64,000 nucleotides of DNA. It comes from Lactifluus volemus. Taxonomy: Eukaryota; Basidiomycota; Agaricomycetes; Russulales; Russulaceae. The stretch lies in the NCBI GenBank assembly GCA_022376515.1, contig WTXI01000080.1, positions 88,492 to 152,491 of the forward strand. Direction: 5' to 3'. Under the pieces are notes generated by a model that saw nothing but the letters and a program-made list of their open reading frames with translations, did not search any database and was not told where the DNA came from. This document shows positions 49,898 through 61,210 of this stretch, piece by piece (position 1 is the first letter of the stretch; every line of letters begins with the position of its first letter). A program made the translations under genes and the position numbers.

Positions 49898-52269
49898 TCA
49901 TATCAAAACTGGAAGATGATCGTCAGCGAATTTTGACTGGTCTGACAGCGGCGGGACGTTGTCCAAGTATTCGTCAGTATCCTTGGCTTTACCTTTACCC
50001 TTGATGTCTTTAGGCCTCGAAGACGATGGGTCCCTGCTAGTGCTGCTTGACGCATTCTGACCTGAAAGAGCATTGGGCACCTTGTTCTTGCTTGGATAGG
50101 TTCGGACGACAGAGCTCTGAGTATAGATATCGCCAGTATCAGTCGCGGTACCCTCGTCGTCCTCGTCGTCCTCATCACACGAATCGGTGTCAGTGTCAGA
50201 GGAAGATTCCGAGTCCATGTCCGCATCAGAATTCGGGTGGTACTCCGAATCAGAGCTGCTTTCGTCGTCGTCATTCGCAACCATTTCCGTGTCTGCTGCT
50301 GCACCAGTCCCTGATGTTGCCGTCCTGGTGTTACATCGTGTCGCGACTGCAGGAGCTTCTGGAGGGGTGAAAGTCTGGGGAATGACCCCTTGTGGTTGGA
50401 CAGGTGATCGGACTGACGACGTCGATGGTGGGTATATGTTCTGGTCGAAGGGCTGTATAGGTGTATGCTCGACAGTAACCGACTGCCAGGCATGATTCGT
50501 ATCCAACGATGGCGTATCGTGGGTCGATGTTGTTTCGGGACCGCGTGGATACGGAGCCGTCGCCAACGGGACCTGTTGCGAAACGTCAAACTGAGTACTC
50601 CCGGGCGGTTGGTGACTAATCCAATTTGCGGCGGACACCATCGGTTCGGAAACAGGTTGTGAGAAGGGCACCGAGGTTGATGAGGAAGCATCTTGAGGGT
50701 GAGAAGCTGACCATGGCGGTGGGCCATCTAGCATGGGAGGAATGCAAGGGTAGGAAGATACTGATGACTCGGACATCGGAGCATCGTCAAGGGACCGGGA
50801 CTGGGAGACACCTTGCGCGTACTGATCTTGGGCAGGTAACGCGGGCTGCGGATCGGCCATAACCTGCTCCGGGACGTCCAAACCTGTGTGCTGGTGCTGA
50901 CGAAAGGTAATTGCGTCCTGGGTAAATTGTGACAATGGCTCATAAGCAGTCGGCAATGTTAGGACCGATGGCTGTTGCTGTTGCTGATTGCATGGAGGGT
51001 ACGTTCGGATTGTTGATTCGGGGACCTGTGGCATGTAGGAAGGTTGTCGACATTGCTGTTGATCTGGGGGTATCACGTTAATTGCAGAAGCCTCGTGCGT
51101 CCAAGGCAGGTATCTGGATGGCTTAAAAGTTGGTTGTAACCCCTCCGAGACGCATTCAACTGGCTGAACAGGGTCACAGAACGAGGCACTTTCGGAGACA
51201 CGCGTATCTTGGTCCTCACTCCTGGCCCACAGACGTGAGTGGTATGAGAAATAGAAACCAAGGTTCGTCGGGGTGCGTGCAGGATGCGCTGTTGCCTTGA
51301 AGTTAAAGTGATGACGTGTAATTATTGGCTTGCGAGGGGTCCGATGGTGGAAGAGCAACCCCGCTACGCGAGAGAGGTTCTTAGTAATAGGGGACAGCAC
51401 TCTGTCAGAGAGTCAATGCGGGGAGGATAAGCAAGGTTAATAACATACCCAGAGCCATTGGTCGCCCGTGGAGATAGCGGTGATACACGTGGACACGAGA
51501 TAAAGGTCTTTCGTGAAGGACGGACCTCGAGAGAGCTGCAATAAAATGAGATATTGTTAAGCTGGAAGAACGAACAAATTACCTTTCACGTCCAACAGGC
51601 TCAAATCTGACGTTGTGCTTGTGGCCTCGTTTCCGGCGACCCTTGTTCTGGGCTGTACGGAGAGATGATGATGGTTTCTTTTCGGCGGGACATGTCCGCA
51701 AGCCTTCACATCTGCTAAGTCTGGAATCCGATTTGGAGGCCTGGTTGTCCTCTGCAGGTACTCCCTTTACATGTGCCGAGTTCAGATCTACCGAGGCGGA
51801 AAGTCTGAGAAGCGCTCCTCCTATAGTTCAGCGTAGACTCACCGGAATCCTCACCCATAACACCGTCTAGGAACCCTGCCACGAACTCGCAGGAACGAAA
51901 TGCGTTCATGATGGGCGACCATGTGTCTGGCCAAATGCCCGTGGCATGGGCAGGTTGCACGTAGCGCATTTCGAACCAGCACACGACTGTTTCAAGGAAT
52001 AGATGACGAGCAGAACGGAAGAGGATATTCTCGCCTATCGATGAGACAGGGAGTGCGAGAAGGAAGATGAGGATCCGGAGGTCCGCGCTCATGTTGAAGG
52101 CTTCGGTTTCGATGGAATGGGATGACGGGACCCAAAACGACAGGGCGATCATGCTGCAGAACACGATGTAAGGAAGTAAATGGAGCGTCCCATCTAACAC
52201 AGCTATCAGTAGACCAAGGAGGGCAACACCCAACGGGGGATGACGAGCAGAAAACAGGACAGCGATCAT
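49898..52269 (-). CDS. Uncharacterised long protein: membrane-type N-terminus, disordered acidic C-terminus
   Basis: The main exon (51395-49898, about 500 codons) starts after a CTGACAG acceptor and encodes LFHHRTPRKPIITRHHFNF, then long Pro/Gln/Ser-rich sequence. It ends in an acidic Asp/Ser/Glu run (DADMDSESSSDTDTD...) and KDIKGKGKAKD. A preceding short exon (about 51538-51449) reads LSRGPSFTKDLYLVST and ends in GDQWLW at a GTATGT donor. Further upstream, 52269-51715 from ATG 52269 encodes two or three hydrophobic segments (GVALLGLLIAVLDGTLHLLP, LRILIFLLALPVSSIGENIL). I infer they are one gene because order, strand and spacing fit, but phases between 51.5 and 51.7 kb were not closed. Function unknown. 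Confidence 0.5.
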
Positions 52270-53016
52270 GCCGACAACCGTGATCGGGGGTGGTAAACGA
52301 TATAGGATTCAAAGGTGACGGTTCGAATTAAGATATAGCTCGCAGCACACCGTCACAAAGCGACGGTGTGGCAGGCCAAGCGAATGAGTATGGCCACCCA
52401 CGGTCACATCAAGACAATGAGACTGGAGTTGTGGATGTGATCGGTCTCCGGGTCCTGTAAGTTCCGAAAACGAAGTCAGTTGAGAAGAAACCGTTGCCCA
52501 ACGCAAGGTGCCAACGAACTGAACGCAGGTCCAATCGTTCAACGTTCCGAGGACCCCAGTTGTTGTGCCAGGGTAGCTGCATTTCATGTTGGCACATTAA
52601 AAGACAACAATGTGGAAAACTGGGTTTGAAAATCAACGCTTGGACGGCCAGTGAGCGCGCCAAGTCATCAAAAGGAAAACAATTAGGCTTGTACTTACTT
52701 TACCGGGTACGCTGGCAAGCCACGGCCGCCCAGTCTATTGGATCCATAAAAGCACGTTCATTAATATAACTTGAATCGCTTGTGGCAGTGTTAAACGGTG
52801 GCACCGAGGCACTGACAACTATCAGGACCGGGCCGGGCGTAGCCATTGTTGAAGTTGGGCCCGGGACCTTGACATTCGGACACCGCTCTCTTCTGCTCTG
52901 CTACGTTACAATACAACTGTTACACAAAAACCGTCTTCAGCGCGTATTTGGGCCTCGCTTTACTAACTCCGGTCCTACTTCATCACACCCTTGGGATAGT
53001 ACCAACGCCTCCCACC
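52270..53016. other. Intergenic, divergent promoter region
   Basis: Separates the minus-strand membrane-type gene from the plus-strand RING gene. Short frames (e.g. minus 52409-52663) have no recognisable content. The 20 bases before 53017 include a good initiation context (CCCACCATGCC) for the RING gene. Confidence 0.4.
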
Positions 53017-53897
53017 ATGCCGGCACATCGAAACCCCTCTCGCTCGCAATCACATGCCCCCTATAAACCACCAGTTATCGTCATATCCTCGGACGAAGAA
53101 GAAGATCCTAGACCGGCGCCCCCGCGCGGTTTACGAAAACCGAGGCGCTCAAAGCGCCAGGAGGTGCTCGAAGTTTTGGACGACACTCCCGTGAAGCACG
53201 AAGAGGAAACAGAAACAGAAAAGTTACGACGACAATGCCATGAGCTGGAACAGGTAGGTTCGCCTTGTACTGTGTAGATCCCTATCAAAAGTGACGGTTT
53301 TCAAAACCCTAGGAACGCGACATGTTGCAAAACGACAACAGACGCCTATCATCTACGGTCGACCAGTTGAAGGCGAGCACAACAGGAAGAACGGTCAGTT
53401 ATATATCCACACTCTCTGGAAATGGCATATATTCACCAGTCTATAGTTGAACATGTCTGCGTTAGATGAGGCTGTCTGCTGTGAGATCTGTACACACACA
53501 ATGTGGTCACCTTACCTGTCCGTCCTCCTTATGCTCCCACTCGAGCAGCTAAAAGCTGATTCTACCACTCAGCCTCACCAACTGTGGCCATACCTTCTGC
53601 CAAGGCTGTCTCAATGATTGGCTTAATACGACTCTCAGCCAACACCGCCAGAATAGCACTCGTGGTTCGCCCGCGTATACTTGCCCGTCCTGTCGGCATG
53701 CCATCCACACGCCCCCCGTCCAGAACTTCTCGCTCAAGCGTATCGTCCAGCTCGCTGCAGAATCCCGTGGAGATTCAAGTCCACGGAGACCGCAGCGGCC
53801 ATCCCCACCGGTACGACAGCAGCCGCGCGGACGTGGTGGCCCGCGCCGAGATTTTCCTCCGGGCCCGTTTGACGACTACTTTCGGAGCTGGAGGTAA
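53017..53897 (+). CDS. RING-finger protein, probable E3 ubiquitin ligase (237 aa)
   Basis: Exons 53017-53253, 53313-53393, 53447-53517 and 53573-53897 join in phase (714 nt). The ATG at 53017 is chosen over an in-frame one at 52948 because of its CCACCATG context. The N-terminus is basic/acidic with IVISSDEEEDPRP, a patch resembling SUMO-interacting or acidic motifs. A short coiled region follows (EKLRRQCHELEQERDMLQN). The RING-HC domain is CCEICTHTM, then LTNCGHTFCQGC (C-X-H-X2-C-X2-C), a 23-residue loop and CPSCRHA. The C-terminal tail is Pro/Arg/Gly-rich, ending DDYFRSWR. Known RING-HC proteins transfer ubiquitin from E2 enzymes; substrate unknown. Confidence 0.9.
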
Positions 53898-54181
53898 AGT
53901 ATATGCTTCCCGCATGATGGTTTGATGTGGTTTTGGGTATGAATGGATCGGATTGCACAACATGATTTCATTATTATGCTTCTTCTTTCGGGCTCAGCAG
54001 CGTATGGTATGCTGAAAGTGCATGTACCGCAGCAGCAACGCATGTACACATTATTGTATTCCATGATTTACCTGGGACTACTTGTAGTCGCGACGTACTT
54101 TACAAGTCATGCAGCCGGTCGAATTGACGACGCGTCGCGCGTCGCGGGCTGTATGCGTTCAATTATGTTAGGACTGTTATC

Positions 54182-54267
54182 GTCCCTGTCGATTAGTGGT
54201 CAAATCATGACGTTGTGGTTCACATCACAATCCCGTCAAGCCGCCGGCTCGAATCCGGCCAGGGACA
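54182..54267 (+). tRNA. tRNA-His (GUG) with 14-nt intron
   Basis: GTCCCTG (54182-54188) pairs perfectly with CAGGGAC (54260-54266). The D arm is GATT...AATC. The anticodon stem TGACG/CGTCA encloses a loop TTGTGG...C with anticodon GTG. A 14-base insertion sits after position 37, the standard place for eukaryotic tRNA introns. The T arm is GCCGG-CTCGAAT-CCGGC, the discriminator is A, and a T5 Pol III terminator follows at 54270-54274. A spurious plus-strand protein frame (53943-54347) overlaps it. Confidence 0.88.
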
Positions 54268-54269
54268 TA

Positions 54270-54274
54270 TTTTT
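54270..54274 (+). terminator. Pol III terminator of tRNA-His
   Basis: A run of five T residues follows two bases after the discriminator of the tRNA. Confidence 0.75.
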
Positions 54275-54479
54275 CCACTGGGGTTGTATGCGTGGGAAAG
54301 AAGATAGCTCGAACAACCACCAAATGGCCAACAAGGGCAACAACTAGTAAATGTGTCTTTCTCATTCTCTATCCACACCGCGTCTTTGAACGCTGAGCAA
54401 TATATAACAGTTAGTTTTCAACTTCGGAGAATCCCCCGCCTAGAACTCCCCACTTCACTTTTGAATCTTCTCCTGCAAT

Positions 54480-55421
54480 ATGTTTACAATCAAGGAGGAT
54501 TCTGATGCGATCCAGAGACCGAAATATCATCCACTGTTTTCCTTGGATGATGCAGATATCGTACTCGCCTCACGCGATGGCGTCCTTTTCCGCGTACCCT
54601 CGATGACGCTCAAGATGACGTCCTCCTGGTTCCGGGCGATGTTCACACTCCCACAAGGAACCCCAGTATCATCGTCATCACAGCGCAGCCCACCCGAGCC
54701 GTCCGAAACCATCTATCTCGACGAGGACTCAAGCACGCTGGAAACCCTCCTGCGCATGGCCTGCGGGCTTGAAATACCCCCTCTAGGGACCTGGGATGAG
54801 GTCGAGCCAGTGCTCTACGCGGCGGAGAAGTATGAGATGATGGGACCGTCGTCCATCATACGCGCGCTGCTTCGTACGCCTACGTTTGCCGACTCGCCAT
54901 TACGTATGTATGCAGCGGCGTGCCACTTTGGCTGGACCGAAGACGCGTATACAGCCTCGACGGGTTCGCTCACGCTCAACCTCCACGATTCCGTGCACCG
55001 TCCGGCTCTGCTCCGTCTTCGCACGACGGATCTCTACCTCCTCTTTGAGCTACACCATAATCGTCGCGCACAATTCCGCGCACGACTCGGCGAATCCCCT
55101 TTCCTCACCGACGCGCAACTTAGCGATGCCGCCGCACCGCGCTGCTCGCGCTGCCGTGAACCGGTATCGTATGCCGAGTGGCGCGAGCTCAAACATGCGA
55201 TGTTGTACGAGCTTGAGCGTCGTCCCGCTGGGGACACCGTCTTGACGGGTTTGGAAGTGTGGGGCACGGCTCAGGCGTGTTGGTCGGCCAAGTGCAAAAA
55301 TGTGAGGTGTCAGAGTCCGGTGTATGACAAGACGCTCTCGTCCAAGGCGATCAAGGATGTGTTGGATTCGCTACCAAATACCACCGAGATGTTGCCCAGC
55401 GATAGTGAACCCGCCGCGTGA
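54480..55421 (+). CDS. BTB/POZ domain protein (313 aa, single exon)
   Basis: Uninterrupted frame from ATG 54480 to TGA 55419-55421. Residues about 20-125 form a BTB/POZ domain of the agaricomycete type: DADIVLASRDGVLFRVPSMT, then SSWFRAMFTLP, IYLDEDSSTLETLLRMACG and VLYAAEKYEMMGPSSII. These domains mediate dimerisation or Cullin-3 adaptor binding in known proteins. The C-terminal half is helical and ends with two Cys pairs (CSRC, and later CKNVRC) that could bind zinc, which is inference. The family is heavily expanded in basidiomycetes and individual roles are unknown. The upstream 54368-54479 holds a likely short 5' leader. Confidence 0.9.
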   Translation: MFTIKEDSDAIQRPKYHPLFSLDDADIVLASRDGVLFRVPSMTLKMTSSWFRAMFTLPQGTPVSSSSQRSPPEPSETIYLDEDSSTLETLLRMACGLEIPPLGTWDEVEPVLYAAEKYEMMGPSSIIRALLRTPTFADSPLRMYAAACHFGWTEDAYTASTGSLTLNLHDSVHRPALLRLRTTDLYLLFELHHNRRAQFRARLGESPFLTDAQLSDAAAPRCSRCREPVSYAEWRELKHAMLYELERRPAGDTVLTGLEVWGTAQACWSAKCKNVRCQSPVYDKTLSSKAIKDVLDSLPNTTEMLPSDSEPAA

Positions 55422-56239
55422 GGTGGTCCTCCTGACTTTCGGATCCTCTAAATCACCAAGCTGTTACTGTATATGTCTATAAGCCTGTTTTCGTCTGGGG
55501 AAGGGTACAGTATTAACAATCTCCACTGTGTTTTATTTTAATTTCCTTCTTTGTACGGTGTGCATCGCATTACGAATCCTTACAAAGCTTTTCAGTATCG
55601 TGGGAGGGACGTGTGTGCCCCCCTTATCTCGAATGATCGATGACTCCCCGAGGCATTCAGATGTCCCTCTATCAACGGCGATAGCATCCTAGCTTGTTGG
55701 TTAAACAAGTATCTGTCTACCACTGTTCACGATGATAACCTGATTCCGATAGATGGCTTCTCTTTTGTGTCGGCACCACTAGTACCCCCCTTTGCCCAGG
55801 TTCTACCGGTCGGTGATCCTCCTTCCTTCATTCGTCCCTCGAACTCCCTTCGTTAAAATACTCCGTGCCAGAAGATGGTGTTCTGATTGCATTAACTCAC
55901 GGCCAGGTAAAGTTTATTGACAATCGAATCAAGGTGGGTGATTATCGCCGATCACCTTTTTTTCCTAACTCACTGGTTGTAGCTGTGGAAGTCCATCCGT
56001 GCGACCTTTCCTTTCGTGTGAAGGTCGTGCGCATACTGAGGCTACTGTTGTTGTCACTTCCAGGCTTATCGCCGCTATCTACAGACCACGTAGACGGCTG
56101 GATCGTCTGAACCGTGAGTCTGTCTATCCTCTGGCACGGCCTTTGGCTCACAGATTTCAGTCACCTGGAATTGCTGTACGACTAACTATCATACAGGAAC
56201 CGCGCCGCGCCGTTCGGAAAATTGAAACCTCAACCTCAA
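55422..56239. other. BTB 3' region and intergenic
   Basis: A plausible 3' UTR with AT-rich TTTTATTTTAATTTCC near 55530 is followed by sequence without a recognisable gene. Frames such as plus 55865-56110 are short and unsupported. Confidence 0.4.
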
Positions 56240-56880
56240 CTAATGGCGTTTCGTTCACTTTCTCTGTCCATGATCCTTCTCACGCGTGAATCTCGGCCAG
56301 TTTTCCCCACCGAAAGAACCCCTCTGCTGCCTTTGCTAAGTCTGACACCATGGTTTCCTTTTTTTTTGAACACACTCATTTGAGGGAGCCCGTTCTGAGG
56401 ATCCATACCCAGACCTTTCCTGTCCCTGCAGGTGAGGATTGGCAACGCGTGCACCGACAAAAAGATGGTCAAATTACAAATCACCGATCTCGACATGATG
56501 AGTATGCGGAATTTTGATGGTAACAACAATGTTGAGCGAGAAATGTGTGCAATCCGCTTTAGAAAAGTCTCCACTCTCATCCAATGCATCTATCACGATA
56601 AGAATTGGATCGCCAAGTTGTGGGTATTCTTGAGATGAGGAATTATCTTAAAGTGTGTCTAAGAAAGTAGGAGCTGAGCTGCGATACCCAATTCTCGAAC
56701 CGACGTGCGATTTCATGTGCAATCAAGGATTTCCCTATGCCTCGCTGGCCCGAGGAGAACGAGTCCGCGTTTATAAATCGGGATTTATCAACTCACTGGA
56801 CGATGTAGTCCAAGAAATCTTCACGCGTGCCTAGGGGTTCGATACTAATGCTTTACAGTGCACTACTAACTCAGCGGACA
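56240..56880 (-). pseudogene. NACHT (STAND) NTPase pseudogene fragment
   Basis: Minus-strand reading gives LGTREDFLDYIVQ, a TGA stop, then SSGQRGIGKSLIAHEIARRFE. GQRGIGKS is a P-loop (Walker A, about 56728-56750). After a gap and stops come PILIVIDALDESG (Walker B, about 56602-56565) and, in a different frame, ETFLKRIAHISRSTLLLPSKFRILIMSR. This succession is diagnostic of fungal NACHT-domain NLR-like proteins. At least one stop and one frameshift between Walker B and ETFLKRI show that it is dead. Neither an N-terminal effector nor a C-terminal WD/ankyrin repeat domain is seen, so it is a short relic. Confidence 0.8.
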
Positions 56881-57415
56881 TAGCATCGAACAGTGACTGA
56901 CCACCGTTATCGCTTCAGGTCCTTCAGCAACACAAGAATTCTCTGCGCAGCAAATCATCATTTCCCCAATATTAAAACTACATGGTATGACGACTTTATC
57001 TATTAAAGCACAGCCTCGTCCGACCTTTGCTTAGTCGTTCCATCTGATGCAGTCAATGCTTAGGTGTGTCATGGCAAGACACCCGGTTCTGAAAGCCCCC
57101 TACCTACTCCGTACATAGACCACACCGCCCCAAGACGAGAAGGACGAGTCCATTACTTGGCCTGGGGCCCAAACATACCGTTCTCTAGCCGTTCACAATG
57201 CCCGTTGTCCCCCACGAGAGCAGTACGCACCCTCCCCTCTCCCCTCCTCCCCCGTCTTTCTTATCAGACCTCAGTTTCATCACGCATCGTCGCTATCGCT
57301 CGCGAATTCCACAGCCGTCACCCTACGCGCCGCCTTGTTCGGGTTGGCCAATGATGCGCCCGGACGTCGTGGCATCGCAGGGACGGCCGTACCTACAAAC
57401 AAAACGCTGGAGTCA
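56881..57415. other. Intergenic
   Basis: Lies between the NACHT relic and the next minus-strand gene. Pyrimidine-rich 57220-57260 and short frames only. Nothing recognisable. Confidence 0.35.
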
Positions 57416-58604
57416 TCACGAGGTTTCTCCAAAAAAAAGGCGAATGTATATTAAATATATTAGAGAGATATACGCACGCGATCGGAGGCGATCGACACTC
57501 CCGCCTAGCCCAGCCGGCTCACGCTCAGCAGCGAGAGCGACGGCCGCCGCAGCGTCTGCGCGCGCCCTGGCGAGCTCTGCTTTGAGCTCCTGCACTTCCG
57601 TCAGCGCAGCTCGCTCTGATGACGCTTGCATTGTCTGCGATTGCGGTGCCTTGCGCTTGCCCGCGGATCTTTCGTGCGATCTCTGGGAGCCTCCCCGGAC
57701 CGCCGTGGGCGATGCGCCGTCGTCGTCGCCTCGATGACGACCAGCATCCCTATCTTTGCGGGAAGGAGGGGGCATCGGGGAGGAGGCGCGCGACGAAGCG
57801 GGAGAGTTGTTGGGAGATTGGGTCCGTTGGCGCTTAACGCTCGAGCGTGATCGTGGCTTGGCTTGGGGATCAGTTTCGATTCCCGTGTGCGTGGAGCATG
57901 CGGCAGCCATGAGCCTGAGCGTCTTCTGCGACCTAAAGTTCAACCGGTTGAGCTTAGTGAAAAAGGAAGGGGGGGGGGGAAGAGTGAGAGGGGGTGGACG
58001 CACTCTCGCGAAATACTCGAACGTAAAGCGGGCCGCGTCTTTTGCATCGAGCTCGTTGAGCGCAATGTGCAAAGGTTTCTTGGCCTGCGTGCCAAGCACG
58101 AGCTATTCGAGGTAGAGAAAGAAGAAAAATAGTCAACAACCAACCAGGATACAGGATTCGGAGAAAGGTAACGCACGCACTTTCATGTTCGAAAGCTGTC
58201 CTCGTGTGTAACAGCAACCTCACGATTGAGGATCGTGCTCGCGACTCGCTGAGCAAAGCGCTGATGCGCGCGTGGACATGTTCCCGCCTATGCACAAATT
58301 CTGCGTTAGCACCGATTTGAGGCTGGAAATGGAGAAGGGGGATGGGGGAAGTCGCGTACTGCTAGTCTCTCCACGTCCGCTGGGCGCCATGTACCTTTCC
58401 ACCAGCGTCCGTTCGAATGACCAACGTGCACCAGCCATGCGTCTGATTTCAGACTCGTGAGTAGTATGTATGCGCGTCCCACCCCAAAGTCGCTCCCTGT
58501 ACTCCCAGCAGACGCAGCGGCGGAAACGTGCTGTATGAGAGCATCCAGGGGTGCCAGTGCAGCGAGGAACGTGTTGTTTGTTATCCTTCTTGTTTGAATA
58601 TGAC
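57416..58604 (-). CDS. Uncharacterised protein with disordered basic region and coiled-coil end
   Basis: A probable start ATG (MSYSNKKDNKQH) lies at about 58604, followed by a possible 40-base intron and an exon reading GRAYILLTSLKSDAWLVHVG and HSNGRWWKGTWRPADVERLA. A middle exon gives FAQRVASTILN or an alternative frame. Then comes LVLGTQAKKPLHIALNELDA, AARFTFEYFAR, an intron (GTGCGTCC...CACTAAG) and a long exon with Ser/Arg-rich sequence. That exon ends with an Ala/Glu/Arg helix (ALTEVQELKAELARARADAA) predicted to be coiled coil, and finishes at 57416. I do not recognise the family. Exon joins in the first 300 bases are tentative. Confidence 0.5.
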
Positions 58605-59352
58605 ATGCCAAAAACTTTTTTACAAGAAAGAAGAAATATTAAAAAAAAAAAGTTTCACAGAAAGAAAGGACAACAAAGTGTGAGTGGTTGATGAATGAAT
58701 GGTCGTGTCAAACTGGCCACATCATCAGGCCACAATCAGGACCCTGTTGCCGAAAAAAAAAACCCCTGTTGGTTGCCCTGTCCTGTGCGATATCTCGGGG
58801 CGGAGGTAATGCGGAAGACGGCCCGGGTTGTGGGTTTCAGTCCGACCACAATCACACAAGTTCGGAGCACAAGCGAGGACCATTTATGCCTTGCTTTTTT
58901 TTTTCTCTAGAACCAGGAGTGCCGGCCGAGTTCAGTTTTTCGACAGTTGCGGGTTCCGACGTCGGCGTCAGGAGCCCCTTTCCCAAAGTTTATGGTGGTG
59001 CCTGAGCTATAGTTTATGACCTGTCAACACTTCAAGCTGCCGCCTAGCGTAACAGACCGTAAAGGAAAACCAGGACACTAAGAGAGGACGGCCATCGTTT
59101 TAAAGGCCTCGTCGAAAGGGTGAGAGAGGAAACAGCTGACAGTTCTAAGCGCCCGAGAGGCCGCGATCGCGCCTGAGCACGGTGTCTTCGCCTCGATCCA
59201 CTGGCTACGTAAAAAGGTTTTCTTGTCGCTTTCTCGACGTGCTGCCATATCTAAATACAAGTTTCCAGCCATCATACATGCAACAAAGTCATCCCATACT
59301 GCTACAAATGCTCTGTTGGTCAACCGTCGCCGGGTACTCGTCTTGTTTGCCC
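58605..59352. other. Intergenic
   Basis: Upstream side of the 57.4-58.6 gene and downstream of the next minus gene. Contains A-rich and T-rich runs (58638-58651, 58895-58905). No supportable gene. Confidence 0.35.
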
Positions 59353-60186
59353 TCAACGCCTCTGAATGGCCTTTGCAATCCGGTTCCGAAACTCTTCCTC
59401 CGTCTCACCCGCACGTTTCTTGATATCCTCGCCCTTCTCCGCCGCCTTTTTCTTTGCCTCCTCGAATCGGGTGTTCCATGCGTCCAGCGTCTCGTTGGCG
59501 CGACGTCTCAGGTCATCGGTCGTCTCCTTGGTTTGTGATTTCCCCCAGCCCAACCATTCCCACCAGCTGCTCTTCGCTGCATCTGCCTTTTTCTCTGAAA
59601 AAGGAAACAACTACCGTTAGCACGGCCAGCGGAGATTAGTCCAAAAGTTCACTGACCGGCAGCGGAGCGTGCCTCAGTTGCGAGGTGGACAGCTTCATTC
59701 TTTGCATCCTTATAGAGTTGCTCGCCGCGCTCGACACCTTGACCAGCCTGATCTCTTGCCTCTCGTACTTCAACTCCGCTTCTGACTTGAGTTGTTGGTA
59801 TTTCGCATCGCCGCTCTTAAGCAACTCCTGCGTGCGATCCTTCGCAGAGCGACTCGCATCATCAGCGGCCCGCGGGAGGTCGTCTTCGAGGCTCGCCTTT
59901 GCCTGTGAGGGTGCCGTCACACTCTCCCTTCCGGTGTGTGCGCTCTCCTGCATGGTGTAATAGTACCAGATAGCCCCTATGGCGGCGAGCCCGCCACCGA
60001 TGTAGAGCATGTTGTTGTCCCTGCTGCCCTTCCGTGGGGTCTCGGACTGGTTGGTCGTCGGGCGGGTAGAGTTTGAGCCGACCGTGGAGAGTATACGGGC
60101 GTGCCTGCGGGGGCAGGAGGGCCTCTGGACGGGATAGTGGTCATGCGAGATAGGCGAGACGCGGGTCCAATGCGATAGTACATGAT
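59353..60186 (-). CDS. Uncharacterised single-TM, helix-rich protein (possible frameshift)
   Basis: Exon material on the minus strand: from ATG 60183 (MYYRIGPASRLSRMTT..., mitochondrial-presequence-like) through MLYIGGGLAAIGAIWYYYTM (a clear membrane segment) and a charged helical part (KSGDAKYQQLKSEAELKYE). The best continuation, ARDQAGQGVERGEQLYKDAK, is in a different frame near 59745. An intron (GTCAGTGAAC...TTTCAG) then leads to EKKADAAKSSWWEWLGWGK and RRANETLDAWNTRFEEAKKK, with the stop at 59353. Alternating Lys/Glu/Ala resembles LEA-like or apolipoprotein-like amphipathic helices. The two frame changes mean a sequencing error, an unrecognised intron or pseudogenisation. Confidence 0.55.
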
Positions 60187-61210
60187 ATGTTCGAGTGATT
60201 CAACTGATTATTTCTTCTCGTACAAGCTGTCAATGTCGTGGTGCGCGTTAAAAGATGAGAGTTGTTCTTTCGTTGGCATCCGAGTCTCCATCCCTTGTAT
60301 GACGTCACACTCAGTCATGTGTAGCCACGTGCTGACCACCCATCCGAAGCGTGTCTGTGTCTCTTCACTTCCTTTTTTTTTTTAATTCCCGAAACGCTAT
60401 CAGAGGTTCATCGTCGTGTTTGAGAAAAACGCGTTGACGTTGGGGAAGGAGGAAAGAAGTTGCCGGAAGGAACTGCCGAGTGAAGTGATTGCGCGTCTTA
60501 AAATTTCCGACTTGCCTAATCGATGGGCGCGCGTTCTTTTTCTTCTTCCCTCTTCATCTTACTCAGGTCAACGAGTGTTCTACGTGGATGTTGTGTCAGG
60601 ACTGCTTCCGAGACGCCTTCAATATCATCCATTGATCCGTTAGCCCTTGTGGCGAAAGTGTGTGTTGGGCGCACAAACCACCAGCTCGCGTGTGACCATG
60701 TGTATTATGCTCGGTATCCTCATGGTGTTCCGTGTGGGGGAAAGAGGCAGGTTTTCGGTGGTCTAGTATGCATCTAACTTATTCATAATGCCGCAGCGTG
60801 TCAATACAAAGTCAACCCCATGTCAACTCGCCGTGCGTTTTATAAAGTTATCCGAGTCTCGGCCTGTAATTCCATCGATTGTTATCCGTTCGCCTCATCT
60901 TTTTTTTTTTTTGCTTCGCCTACACGCGACTTCCGCGGGTTTGTGTGCAGGTTCCCAGTAGCAGTTGGGCAGGGGTTATTGGACAGATGGAGAAAGACGG
61001 TGCGTGATCGGGACACAGCTCAGATGTCGTATCAAAAAAAAGTCCTGCAGTATATATATGCAGAGCAAAAGAGCACAAACTCAGACAGAACAGTACAGGC
61101 AAACGCAAAGCAAAACAAGTAAAACCGCTGTCCATGGGCCCCACATTGCGAATACTCGCATCGCAGTAGGACCGGCAGGTAGAAAAGAAAAAAAAGGGTA
61201 AGAAATAACG
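60187..61210. other. Intergenic
   Basis: No recognisable gene. Pyrimidine tracts at 60370-60383 and 60900-60912; several short plus-strand frames with no known content. Confidence 0.35.

Noticed and set aside
53943..54347. 134-codon plus-strand frame with hydrophobic stretches
   Set aside because: It overlaps the complete tRNA-His gene and the RING gene 3' end, and its codons include the tRNA stems. No family resemblance.
57416..58604. Possible XRCC4/XLF-type DNA-repair protein
   Set aside because: The segment SDAWLVHVG...WWKGTW recalled that head domain, but the long disordered region precedes the coiled coil rather than following it, and no firm motif supports the idea.
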